Assembly: GCA_947039005.1 (NCBI GenBank) | Contig: CAMQXY010000016.1 | Coordinates: forward strand, 1-41,043 | Direction of reading: 5' to 3' | DNA length: 41,043 nt | Source of the DNA: an uncultured Photobacterium sp. | Lineage (GTDB): Bacteria; Pseudomonadota; Gammaproteobacteria; Enterobacterales; Vibrionaceae | Shown: in pieces, positions 8,499-16,519 of the stretch | Position numbering within the stretch: position 1 is the first letter of the stretch | How the letters are laid out: each line of letters begins with the position of its first letter | Made by a program: the position numbers and the translations under genes | Notes under the pieces: generated by a model | The model's input: only the letters and a program-made list of their open reading frames with translations | The model's database searches: none | What the model was told of the DNA's origin: nothing

Positions 8499-10061
8499 TT
8501 ACAAATAAGCATTGGCACTGTGGGCAGGTACTGTCGTTGGTCGCCAAGGATCGCCAGTGTGCTCAAGCCATGGGATTAATTCTTCAGTGATTAATTTGTC
8601 GATAAGCATTGGGTTGCCAGCGGCAATATTGTCCATCTGATAAGGATCAATTTGATTGTCGTGCAACACATAAGTCAGTGGCTTACCAATTTTTCTATCA
8701 ATCATTAAGGTATAACGTTGGGAACGGATCCCGCGGCGTCCATATGACTGACCGCCATATGGCATAAAGGTATAAAACTGAGACGTTGGCTGAGTATCCC
8801 CATCAATACCTTGCAGAGTCTTGGCAAAGTTAGTGCCTTCGACGGTATCTGGAATTAAATCGCTCATACCCATTAAACCCAGCATGGTGGGGTAAATATC
8901 GGGAGCAGAGAACAAGAGGTCGTTTTGTTGTGGATTAAGTTTGCCAGGCCAGCGGAAAATCATTGGAATACGCATTGCTTCTTCATAATGAACATTTTTA
9001 GTTGGTTGGCCGTTAGATCCTAAACAGCAACCGTGATCAGAGAAAAACACCACTAAAGTATCTTCAGCGAGATTGAGGCGATCTAATTCATCGATAATGC
9101 GTCCAAACTGCTCATCAACCCCATTAACCATCGCCATATATTCTTTAAAGAATTGTGGGCCATAGCCTTCTTGATAAGCCGTATCCCATTTAACATTGGG
9201 GCGGGTATTTAATTGTTGTGATGTTTTACCGCTGAAGCGATCTAAGTATTTTTGTGGCACTTCATCATAAGGTGAATGGGGTGGATTCATTGATACTACA
9301 AGTGTAAATGGCTGATCTTGCTTACGATACTGACCGTTTTCATTGCGTAAATATTGAATCGCAATATCAGCTTCGTGCTCAGGGCTCCATTGGTTGATAC
9401 GTAGCGGTTTATCGCGGGTGGTATCATTGGTCCAATACATTGGCGTCATGTGCTTATCGTAAGTACCGTAGGCATACCAGAAATCAAACCCATGGCGGCG
9501 ATCTGGGGCTGTCCAATCATTCCAGTACCGCCCCTCTGCTGGGTTATTGTAGCTAGGTACAAAAGGGGCTTGGGGCGCATCAAGGTGCCATTTACCAATG
9601 TAACCCATGCTATAGCCTTGTTTCTTTAGAACATCAGACCATGTTAGGGTGTTTTTCTTCAGTTCAATCCCGAAATCTTTCCCCCCAAATTGACCTTCAA
9701 CACCAGTATGGCTATTACCCTGAATACCGTTGCGATAAGGATATTGCCCGGTCATTAACATGCCGCGAAAAGGAGTACATAACGGAAAATTAGAGACCGC
9801 TTGACGTAACACCGCACTTTGACGCGCAAATTTATTAAGATTGGGCGTCATTGATGGATCTTGTTGCATAAAACCTAATGCTTGAGCACGAAATTCATCA
9901 GGAAAGATGATGACTAAATTTGGTTTTTTTAATGATTTTTCTGAGTGTAATGTTGATGCGGTTGCCGTTGCTGCGGCTTGGGTATAGCCAGCAGATAAAG
10001 TAGCAGCAACGGCACCACTGGCAGCCATACCTTTCAGTAATCCTCTACGCGATATAGACAT
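8499..10061 (-). CDS. Tat-exported type I (Cys) sulfatase
   Basis: This is a 520-residue sulfatase of the alkaline-phosphatase superfamily, predicted to hydrolyse sulfate esters in the periplasm. The start at 10061 is supported by AAGGAT just upstream and by the twin-arginine signal MSISRRGLLKG followed by a hydrophobic alanine-rich stretch; the frame runs open to 10163. The formylglycine motif is C95-TPFR in FPLCTPFRGMLMTG, so Cys95 must be oxidised by a maturase that is not in this window. Metal-site residues are seen in IIFPDEFRAQ and FFSDHGCCLG, and GKWHLD is conserved. It is paired with the KdgM porin and faces the aga/kdu operon, which suggests a glycosaminoglycan sulfatase. The sulfate position it attacks cannot be read from the sequence. 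Confidence 0.9.
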   Translation of the reverse strand: MSISRRGLLKGMAASGAVAATLSAGYTQAAATATASTLHSEKSLKKPNLVIIFPDEFRAQALGFMQQDPSMTPNLNKFARQSAVLRQAVSNFPLCTPFRGMLMTGQYPYRNGIQGNSHTGVEGQFGGKDFGIELKKNTLTWSDVLKKQGYSMGYIGKWHLDAPQAPFVPSYNNPAEGRYWNDWTAPDRRHGFDFWYAYGTYDKHMTPMYWTNDTTRDKPLRINQWSPEHEADIAIQYLRNENGQYRKQDQPFTLVVSMNPPHSPYDEVPQKYLDRFSGKTSQQLNTRPNVKWDTAYQEGYGPQFFKEYMAMVNGVDEQFGRIIDELDRLNLAEDTLVVFFSDHGCCLGSNGQPTKNVHYEEAMRIPMIFRWPGKLNPQQNDLLFSAPDIYPTMLGLMGMSDLIPDTVEGTNFAKTLQGIDGDTQPTSQFYTFMPYGGQSYGRRGIRSQRYTLMIDRKIGKPLTYVLHDNQIDPYQMDNIAAGNPMLIDKLITEELIPWLEHTGDPWRPTTVPAHSANAYL

Positions 10062-10455
10062 TAACAAATCCTTATTAATTGAAAATATATTATCTGAGCA
10101 TAAATCTTTGAACTGTTTCGGATCGTAAGATAATGAAAGCTTTTTGGCTGTGCAATTGATCACATAAAAGAAATCGAAAGTAAAATAATGTAATTACCTG
10201 TTTTGTTGCAGTAAATATTATGGATAGTTAGCGCTATTTTATAAATTCAAAGGATGAATCTTTGGTTTATTTACTTTCGTTCTAGTATGATATAAAGACT
10301 TACGCAAGTTCGCATAAGTGCCATTGAAAGATAACGAAAGAATGTGAAAGAGATCAAAAGTTTTGTCCTTGTGCATTGTGGCTTTATTTTTTAGGTGTAA
10401 GCTTATTTCGAAATCAAGTGAAAGCAATTTTGGTTGATTTCAGAAGGAGACAAAA
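10062..10455. promoter_or_regulatory. Divergent control region of sulfatase/porin and aga operons
   Basis: This 394-bp AT-rich stretch separates divergent transcripts. It contains GAAAG at 10326, 10336 and 10346 and a related AAAAG at 10356, all exactly 10 bp apart. It also contains GAAAT/GAAAG at 10410 and 10420, again 10 bp apart, and a 10-bp inverted repeat CGAAAGTAAA (10175-10184)/TTTACTTTCG (10270-10279). Published E. coli AgaR operators are also built from repeated TTTC/GAAA blocks, so these are likely AgaR sites. I see no credible gene inside; a 62-codon frame at 10239-10427 is low-complexity and overlaps the sites. Confidence 0.65.
10343..10358. promoter_or_regulatory. Probable CRP site upstream of agaR
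   Basis: TGTGA-N6-TCAAA matches the CRP consensus TGTGA-N6-TCACA in nine of ten key positions. It overlaps the third and fourth units of the GAAAG array. A weak promoter (TTGTGG 10376-10381, TAAGCT 10398-10403) would put CRP near -61, a usual activating position. Confidence 0.5.
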
Positions 10456-11232
10456 GTGAAAAGTGCAATTGAAAGGCGAATGGAAATCGTCAATGTGGTG
10501 AATCTGGAAGGAAAAGCCCGTGTCGAAGATCTCGCTGAAAAATTTAATGTCTCAAGTGTCACCATTCGTAGTGATCTGAGTTTCTTGGAAAAGAATGGTT
10601 ATGTTGTGCGCTCTCATGGCGCAGCGATTCCTAACTCAGGCGTGATTGCAGAATTAACGATTCATGAAAAGCGTCGGCATAACGCGGGGGTGAAATCACT
10701 CCTAGGTCAAGCAGCCGCAAAGCTTATTCATAATGGTGACACCGTTATTTTAGATTCAGGGACAACAACCCGCGAAATCGCCGCCAGCCTGAAAGGGATG
10801 GAAAATGTTGTTGTCATGACCAATGGTCTAGATGTGGCAATGGAGTTAGCTTTGGCACCCGGTGTCGAAGTGTTAATGTCAGGTGGCGTTCTTCGTAAAG
10901 AAGCGTTATCTTTTTCAGGCTCACAAGCAGAAGCCGGTCTAAAAAATTATCGATTTGATAAAGTATTTTTAGGCGTTGATGGTTTTGATTTGCGAGCAGG
11001 TATCACAACGCACAGTGAGCAAGAGGCGAGCCTCAATCGTTTAATGTGTGAAATTTCTGAACAAGTGATTGCTGTTGCAGATTCGACCAAATTTGGTAAA
11101 CGTAGCTGCCACATGATCCGTGAGTTTGGTCATATTGATATCTTGGTAACAGATGCAGATATTCCTGAAGACTATTTAGTAGGTCTTCGAGAAATGAAAG
11201 TTGAAGTTATTATTGTCGAAAAAGAACACTGA
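10456..11232 (+). CDS. agaR: DeoR-family repressor, AgaR-like
   Basis: This DeoR/GlpR-family regulator has 258 residues (E. coli AgaR has 269). The N-terminal winged helix-turn-helix spans roughly residues 18-55 (VEDLAEKFNVSSVTIRSDLS), followed by the DeoR sugar-phosphate sensing domain with LDSGTTTREIA, VVMTNGLDVA and VFLGVDGFD. The family usually releases DNA on binding a phosphosugar, here probably GalNAc-6-phosphate or a related amino sugar phosphate. The start is GTG with AAGGAG (10444-10449) six bases upstream. It is the first gene of the rightward operon and divergent from the sulfatase, a typical position for a local repressor. Confidence 0.88.
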   Translation: MKSAIERRMEIVNVVNLEGKARVEDLAEKFNVSSVTIRSDLSFLEKNGYVVRSHGAAIPNSGVIAELTIHEKRRHNAGVKSLLGQAAAKLIHNGDTVILDSGTTTREIAASLKGMENVVVMTNGLDVAMELALAPGVEVLMSGGVLRKEALSFSGSQAEAGLKNYRFDKVFLGVDGFDLRAGITTHSEQEASLNRLMCEISEQVIAVADSTKFGKRSCHMIREFGHIDILVTDADIPEDYLVGLREMKVEVIIVEKEH

Positions 11233-11239
11233 CATATTT

Positions 11240-11276
11240 AACTCCATGATCATATTTAGATGATGATTATGGAGTT
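11240..11276 (+). promoter_or_regulatory. Hairpin enclosing the agaZ ribosome binding site
   Basis: AACTCCATGATCAT (11240-11253) pairs with the segment ending TTATGGAGTT (11263-11276), giving 14 bp with one G-U and a 9-nt loop. The 3' arm contains GGAG (11271-11274), the Shine-Dalgarno of agaZ seven bases before its ATG. The stem would hide it, so translation of agaZ may be structure-controlled. No U-run follows. Confidence 0.55.
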
Positions 11277-11281
11277 ATTTA

Positions 11282-12577
11282 ATGAACACCCTGCAAACTC
11301 TTGTTCAACGCCATAAAGCAGGCAGTAACGTCGGTATTTATGCTGTTTGCTCTGCACATCCGCTAGTTATTGAAGCAGCATTTTCTCAGGCGTTGGACGA
11401 CAATTCAGTTTTATTAATCGAAGCGACGTCAAATCAAGTTGATCAATTCGGTGGCTATACTGGAATGACGCCTGTTGATTTTCGTCAATTTGTATTAGAT
11501 AAAGCGCAACAATTTAATTTCCCTACTGAAAAACTTATTTTAGGCGGTGACCATTTAGGTCCTAATCGTTGGCAACATCTACCGGCTGAAGCTGCGATGT
11601 TGCATGCCGATGATTTAATTGCGGCTTATGTCGCTGCGGGTTTCACTAAAATACACCTCGATTGCAGCATGTCTTGTGCTGATGATCCTATCCCATTGTC
11701 TGATGACATTGTTGCCAAACGTGCTGCACGTTTAGGGGCTATTGCTGAAAAAACAGCGATAGCAACCTTTGGTTACAGTGATTTAGTGTATGTGATTGGT
11801 ACTGAAGTTCCTGTCCCAGGCGGTGCTGCTGAAACATTAAATACTATTGAAGTGACTTCCCCACAAGCCGCAATGAAAACAATCGAAACCCATCGTTGTG
11901 CTTTTGAAGCTGAGAATATTACCGATTGTTGGACGCGAGTGATTGGTCTTGTGGTGCAACCTGGGGTTGAGTTTGATCATACTGGCATCATTGATTATTG
12001 CTCAGAAAAAGCTAATACGTTAAGTGGTGTGGTTGATCATTTTCCTCATATGGTGTTTGAAGCACATTCTACTGACTATCAAACCCATGCTGCTTATCGT
12101 CAATTAGTACGGGATCATTTTGCTATTTTGAAAGTTGGCCCGGCACTGACATTTGCAATGCGTGAAGCACTATTTAATTTATGTGAAATTGAAGCGGAAA
12201 TAATTCCTAAAGCGCATTGCTCAAATTTAAGAGAACGCATTGAAGCACAAATGTGTGAAGCCCCACAGCATTGGCAAAAATATTATCACGGTAATGAATC
12301 TGAACAACGTTTTTCACGCAGCTTTAGCTTCAGTGACCGCATGCGTTACTACTGGCCTGATTGTGTGATTAATCAAGCTCAAGAAATATTATTTAAAAAT
12401 TTATCTCGAGTCGACATTCCGTTGCCTCTTCTTAGTCAATATATGCCACAACAATTTCAACATCTTCGTGAAGGGTTAATTTCATCTGATCCTAAGGCGT
12501 TGGTAATAGACACTATTCGTCAAGTTTTACGTGCTTATTCTCAAGCATGTACTGAACAATTAATTGCAGAGGTTTAA
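11282..12577 (+). CDS. agaZ: AgaZ/KbaZ/GatZ family tagatose pathway protein
   Basis: This 431-residue protein of the GatZ/KbaZ family acts in tagatose-6-phosphate/tagatose-1,6-bisphosphate metabolism. Family landmarks include [42 protein letters not shown] and [13 protein letters not shown]. coli homologues have about 420-426 residues. The family is described as the non-catalytic subunit that stabilises the class II aldolase KbaY/GatY, while comparative genomics has also suggested a tagatose-6-phosphate kinase role. No KbaY/GatY gene is in this window, which makes the role here unsettled. It sits second in the operon, with agaS following after four bases. Confidence 0.88.
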   Translation: MNTLQTLVQRHKAGSNVGIYAVCSAHPLVIEAAFSQALDDNSVLLIEATSNQVDQFGGYTGMTPVDFRQFVLDKAQQFNFPTEKLILGGDHLGPNRWQHLPAEAAMLHADDLIAAYVAAGFTKIHLDCSMSCADDPIPLSDDIVAKRAARLGAIAEKTAIATFGYSDLVYVIGTEVPVPGGAAETLNTIEVTSPQAAMKTIETHRCAFEAENITDCWTRVIGLVVQPGVEFDHTGIIDYCSEKANTLSGVVDHFPHMVFEAHSTDYQTHAAYRQLVRDHFAILKVGPALTFAMREALFNLCEIEAEIIPKAHCSNLRERIEAQMCEAPQHWQKYYHGNESEQRFSRSFSFSDRMRYYWPDCVINQAQEILFKNLSRVDIPLPLLSQYMPQQFQHLREGLISSDPKALVIDTIRQVLRAYSQACTEQLIAEV

Positions 12578-12581
12578 ATAC

Positions 12582-13745
12582 ATGGAACAATATTTAGGAT
12601 ATTCAGCAGCAGAATTACAGCGTCTTTCTGGTTATTGGACGGCGAAAGAAATTAATCAACAACCTGATTGTTGGGCGCAAACAACCGCGATTGTTCATGA
12701 GTGTAATAGCCAAATAAAAACCTTTATGGATAACGTTTATAGTCATCAAAATCTGCGTATTGTGTTAACGGGTGCAGGGACATCGGCGTTTGCTGGGCGT
12801 TCATTAGCGTTAGGTTTATCTCAACGTCTACAGCGTCGTGTGGATGCTATTTCAACCACCGATATTGTGTCAAATCCTCGCCAATGTTTCGCTGAAAATA
12901 TTCCAACGTTATTAGTCTCGTTTGCCCGTTCAGGTAATAGCCCTGAAAGTGTGGCTGCGATTGAACTTGCCAATCAAACATTGAGTCAGTGTTTTCACTT
13001 AGTTTTAACCTGTAATGCTGATGGGAAGTTATACAAGTGTTGCAGTAATGATAAGCAATCACTTGCACTTTTAATGCCTGCAGAAACCAATGACCAATCT
13101 TTTGCCATGACATCAAGTTTCTCATCAATGATGGTAGCGGCTTTTTCGGTTTTAATGTATGGGAGCGATTACACGAAAGAAATCGAAAGCATTTGTAAGT
13201 GTTCTGTGGGTTTGATCAAAGATTTAAACACTCAAATAAAGGATACTGCTCATCAGGCACTAGAACGGGTTATTTATTTAGGCAGTGGCGGTTTACAAGG
13301 TTTAGCTCAAGAATCTGCATTGAAATTACTTGAGCTAACTGCAGGTAAAGTCGTAGCAACTTACGATTCACCATTAGGATTCCGCCATGGGCCAAAATCC
13401 ATTGTTAATCAAAGCACTATGATTGTGGTGTTTATTAGTAATGACCCATATACCCGTCAATATGACCTTGATCTGTTAGCTGAAATTTGTCGCGATAATA
13501 TTGCTGCTCGAGTGGTAGCGATTACAGCGCAAGCGGATGAGATTGAAACTCGTGCTGATGTTATTCGCGTTCCTAGTATGGAAGCAGCGACGGATATTGA
13601 ATTATTGTTCCCTTATATGCTGTATGCGCAAATGTACTCTTTTCATCGTGCAGTCGCGCTAGGGAATACACCTGATAACCCATGTCCTACTGGTGAAGTT
13701 AACCGTGTAGTACAAGGAGTTACTATTCACGATTTATCTAATTAA
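12582..13745 (+). CDS. agaS: Galactosamine-6-phosphate deaminase/isomerase
   Basis: This SIS-domain sugar isomerase has 387 residues (E. coli AgaS 384). It is expected to convert galactosamine-6-phosphate to tagatose-6-phosphate plus ammonia. Two SIS folds are visible, the first around VLTGAGTSAFAGR and LVSFARSGNSPES, the second around VIYLGSGGLQGLAQESALKLLE with the catalytic-region SPLGFRHGPKS. The frame opens at 12564 inside agaZ, but I place the start at ATG 12582, just after the agaZ stop and with AGAGG upstream. Coupling to agaZ translation is likely. In E. coli agaS lies downstream of agaA; here it has moved next to agaZ. Confidence 0.9.
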   Translation: MEQYLGYSAAELQRLSGYWTAKEINQQPDCWAQTTAIVHECNSQIKTFMDNVYSHQNLRIVLTGAGTSAFAGRSLALGLSQRLQRRVDAISTTDIVSNPRQCFAENIPTLLVSFARSGNSPESVAAIELANQTLSQCFHLVLTCNADGKLYKCCSNDKQSLALLMPAETNDQSFAMTSSFSSMMVAAFSVLMYGSDYTKEIESICKCSVGLIKDLNTQIKDTAHQALERVIYLGSGGLQGLAQESALKLLELTAGKVVATYDSPLGFRHGPKSIVNQSTMIVVFISNDPYTRQYDLDLLAEICRDNIAARVVAITAQADEIETRADVIRVPSMEAATDIELLFPYMLYAQMYSFHRAVALGNTPDNPCPTGEVNRVVQGVTIHDLSN

Positions 13746-13774
13746 TTGAAATAATTACGCAAGGTAGAACAATC

Positions 13775-14275
13775 ATGACAACGCCAAACATTGTATGGAC
13801 ACGAATTGATGAACGTTTGTTACATGGTCAAATTCGTATTACTTGGGGTAAACATTCAGGCGCTAACCTTATTTTAGTGGCTAATGATGATGCAGCTGAA
13901 GGTCCAAATGCGGCTTTTATGCAAGCAGGTATGAAAGCATCTGCGGGAGGGGAGTACGCAGTACGTTTCTTCTCAATTCAAAAAACAATTGATGTGATCA
14001 GTAAAGCTTCACCACAACAAAAGATTTTTGTGCTGTGTAATAACCCAACCGATGTTGCTCGCTTAGTTGAGGGTGGAGTACCGATCACCCATTGTAATGT
14101 CGGCAATATGCACTATCACGAAGGTAAGCGTCAGATTAATAAAACCGTTTCTGTTGATGATAAAGATATTAATGCTTTCGAACGCATAGTTGCAAAAGGG
14201 GTGACTTGTACCATTCAAAACACCCCAGATCAAAAACCCATTGATGTACTTGAACTGGCTAAAAGCGCGGCGTAA
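13775..14275 (+). CDS. agaV: PTS mannose-family EIIB component
   Basis: This 166-residue cytoplasmic EIIB of the mannose (Man/Aga/Sor) PTS family passes phosphate from EIIA to the sugar. The active-site histidine is H17 in DERLLHGQI, and the start IVWTRIDERLLHGQ is diagnostic. It begins a B-C-D-A set in the same order as E. coli agaVWEF. AAGG lies before the ATG. With agaA and agaS around it, the transported sugar should contain GalNAc; with kduI, kduD and a uronyl hydrolase in the operon, an unsaturated uronyl-GalNAc disaccharide is a plausible substrate. Confidence 0.9.
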   Translation: MTTPNIVWTRIDERLLHGQIRITWGKHSGANLILVANDDAAEGPNAAFMQAGMKASAGGEYAVRFFSIQKTIDVISKASPQQKIFVLCNNPTDVARLVEGGVPITHCNVGNMHYHEGKRQINKTVSVDDKDINAFERIVAKGVTCTIQNTPDQKPIDVLELAKSAA

Positions 14276-14319
14276 TCATACCGTTAGCCTTACTCCAAAC
14301 GTGTAAAAAGGAATAGATC

Positions 14320-15090
14320 ATGTTTTTAGAAGCTGCGTTAGTAGCGGTTTGGGCATTCTTCTGTGGTATCGATAAATACGATGTTGCATTGAATATCCAC
14401 CGTCCACTTATTACCGGTCCTGTGGTGGGCTTGATAATGGGTGATATGCAAATTGGTTTGATTGCAGGTGCAACCTTAGAACTTGCTTGGTTAGGTTTAG
14501 TGCCTAACGCAGGTGCTCAGCCACCAGATGTAACGATGGGTACGATTGCTGCGGTTGCGTTTGCAGTGATGACAGGTCAATCAGCAGAAGTGGCAATGGG
14601 CGTGGGTATGCCGATTGCAGTCATGATGCAGATGTTGGTTATCGGTTTCTTCGCAATGACATCATTCACTATGGGTAAAGCGGATCGCTTTGCTGAACGT
14701 GGTGACTCTGCAGGCATAGACAAATTATTAATAATTACCATTTTATTGCGTGCGATGTTATATGCCGGGATTGCCTTTGTAACGGTTTACTTTGGTGAAC
14801 ATGCGGCAACTTGGATTGATGAAAATGCACCGAAAGCACTCCTAACAGGTTTAGGTATTGGTGCCAAGATGGTTCCTGCGATTGGTTTCGCAATGTTGTT
14901 GAAAATCATGTGGTCAAAAGAAGTGGCAGGTGTGTTCTTCATTGGCTTCGTAATGACGACCTATTTAAAACTACCAATTATGGCTGTCGCAATTATCGGC
15001 GCCTCAATTGCAGCACTGTACTACTTCTTTAGCGGTTCAAACAACGGCGGCTCTAATAACCAACCTGGGGAATTTGACGATGGCATCTGA
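14320..15090 (+). CDS. agaW: PTS mannose-family EIIC component
   Basis: This is the 256-residue membrane channel component of the mannose-type PTS. It has many hydrophobic segments and the conserved early stretch of the family (HRPLITGPVVGLIMGDMQ, then GATLELAWLGLVPNAGAQPPD). AAGGAA precedes the ATG. The C-terminus ends in a hydrophilic, asparagine- and glycine-rich tail (SGSNNGGSNNQPGEFDDGI) whose coding sequence overlaps the start of the EIID gene by 11 bases, so translation of the two is probably coupled. Confidence 0.9.
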   Translation: MFLEAALVAVWAFFCGIDKYDVALNIHRPLITGPVVGLIMGDMQIGLIAGATLELAWLGLVPNAGAQPPDVTMGTIAAVAFAVMTGQSAEVAMGVGMPIAVMMQMLVIGFFAMTSFTMGKADRFAERGDSAGIDKLLIITILLRAMLYAGIAFVTVYFGEHAATWIDENAPKALLTGLGIGAKMVPAIGFAMLLKIMWSKEVAGVFFIGFVMTTYLKLPIMAVAIIGASIAALYYFFSGSNNGGSNNQPGEFDDGI

Positions 15091-15973
15091 TATCACAGCG
15101 GGAACATTTCGCGATAAAAACACGCAAGAACATGTAAATTTGATTGATGATATCGATGCATATGAAGATACCACGCCAAATAAAGTGATCACTAAGAAAG
15201 ACCTGTGGATGTGTGCAATCCGTGGTTTATTCATGGAAGGTAACTTTAACTTCGAACGTATGCAGGCGGGTGGTTTTGCTTACTCAATTATTCCAGCGCT
15301 GAAAAAGATCCATGGTGATAACAAAGCGGATTTGGCGAAAGCATTAAAGAACCATCTACAGTTTTTCAATGCCTCACCTAAGCTGTTTACCTTCTTATTA
15401 GGTACAGCGATTGCGATGGAAGAGAACAAAGAAAAGCCATCCACCGTTAACGTAATGAAAGTGGCGGGTATGGGACCAACAGGTGGTATCGGTGACGCTA
15501 TCGACCACATGACATTGATGCCATTAACACTTGCGTTAGGTGCTTCAATTGCAATGGAAGGCTCTATTGCAGGTCCGTTTGTATTCTTCTTCTTGTACCA
15601 AATTGTTCACTTTGCGGTTTACTTTGGTTTGATGTTCATGGGCTACAAAGCGGGTACTGCCGCGATGGTTAACATGAGTGATTCAACCGAGAAACTGGCA
15701 AAAGCCGCCAATATTATGGGTATCTTTGTGATTGGTGCGCTCTCCGCGACCTTTATCAAGGTGCAGACCACCCTCAGTCTCGAACTGGGGGGCAAGGTGG
15801 TGGACTTGCAAACCGCATTATTTGACAAGGTGATGCCGAATATTCTGCCGCTGATGTTGGTGTTCTTCATGCTCAAAATGGTGAAAGGCACCGGATTCTG
15901 GGCTAAGCCTCCAGTGTTGATTTTCAGCACACTAGCGGCAGGTGTTGTTGGTCACATGATGGGTATTTTGTAA
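15080..15973 (+). CDS. agaE: PTS mannose-family EIID component
   Basis: This is the 297-residue membrane partner of EIIC. The family signature MGPTGGIGDAIDHMTLMPL is present, followed by IAMEGSIAGPF and C-terminal membrane segments. The open frame extends to 15008, but the start is ATG 15080 (MASDITAG), inside the end of the EIIC gene, with GGGGAA upstream. Between about 15737 and 15900 the codon choice shifts sharply to G/C-ending codons (CTC, CTG, ACC, AAG, GGG) while the protein remains intact. This looks like a recombined patch from a higher-G+C relative. Confidence 0.9.
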   Translation: MASDITAGTFRDKNTQEHVNLIDDIDAYEDTTPNKVITKKDLWMCAIRGLFMEGNFNFERMQAGGFAYSIIPALKKIHGDNKADLAKALKNHLQFFNASPKLFTFLLGTAIAMEENKEKPSTVNVMKVAGMGPTGGIGDAIDHMTLMPLTLALGASIAMEGSIAGPFVFFFLYQIVHFAVYFGLMFMGYKAGTAAMVNMSDSTEKLAKAANIMGIFVIGALSATFIKVQTTLSLELGGKVVDLQTALFDKVMPNILPLMLVFFMLKMVKGTGFWAKPPVLIFSTLAAGVVGHMMGIL

Positions 15974-16033
15974 TAAAGTTTTTTGTAACAAAGCCATTGT
16001 TTCATAGCGATGGTTGTCACTATCAATAATATC

Positions 16034-16055
16034 AAGGGGGACATCGCGCCCCCTT
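16034..16055 (+). other. Intercistronic hairpin between agaE and agaF
   Basis: AAGGGGG and CCCCCTT form a GC-rich 7-bp stem with an 8-nt loop, followed by ATTTT. It ends about 18 bases before the agaF ATG. The short U tract suggests partial termination or mRNA processing, not a full stop. Confidence 0.55.
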
Positions 16056-16073
16056 ATTTTCAAGGAAAGAATC

Positions 16074-16517
16074 ATGATTGGTATCGTTGTTTCAGGTCAT
16101 ATTAACTTTGCATCAGGGATGGAATCGGCTGTTCGCGCTATTGCTGGTGAGCAAGAGCAAATGACATATGTGGATTTTGTTGAAACCATGTCTACCGATG
16201 AATTAGAACAAGCTTTACGTCAAGCAGCGAAAGATGTGGATAGTGGCGATGGGGTGTTGTTTCTAACTGATATCCCTGGTGGTTCTCCTGCTAATCGCGC
16301 CTTAGCAATAGTGATGGACACACCTAACGTTGAATTGATTGGTGGTGCTAATTTACCGATGATCGCCAACGCTGCTTTTGAGCGTGATGATGCTGACTTA
16401 ACCGAGCTTGTTGATACGCTGCTTGATATTGGTATGTCATGCATGAAAGACATGCGTCGTGAGCTTAATAGCATAATGACGCAATCGACTGAACTTGAAT
16501 GTGAAGATGGACTGTAA
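16074..16517 (+). CDS. agaF: PTS mannose-family EIIA component
   Basis: This 147-residue soluble EIIA receives phosphate from HPr on H9 (MIGIVVSGH) and passes it to EIIB. Other family marks are GDGVLFLTDIPGGSPAN and GGANLPMI. The frame opens at 16014 across the upstream hairpin, but ATG 16074 has AAGGAAAG before it and matches the short family N-terminus. It completes the B-C-D-A PTS set. The agaA ATG lies two bases after its stop. Confidence 0.92.
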   Translation: MIGIVVSGHINFASGMESAVRAIAGEQEQMTYVDFVETMSTDELEQALRQAAKDVDSGDGVLFLTDIPGGSPANRALAIVMDTPNVELIGGANLPMIANAAFERDDADLTELVDTLLDIGMSCMKDMRRELNSIMTQSTELECEDGL

Positions 16518-16519
16518 TT

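Noticed and set aside
10062-10163. 34-residue N-terminal extension of the sulfatase frame
   Set aside because: It would bury the twin-arginine signal; ATG 10061 has AAGGAT upstream and starts directly with the signal.
10239-10427. 62-codon minus-strand frame in the aga control region
   Set aside because: It overlaps the repeat array, has no ribosome site of note and no family resemblance.
15008-15079. N-terminal extension of the EIID frame into the EIIC gene
   Set aside because: The extension lacks family similarity; ATG 15080 has a ribosome site and gives the expected N-terminus.
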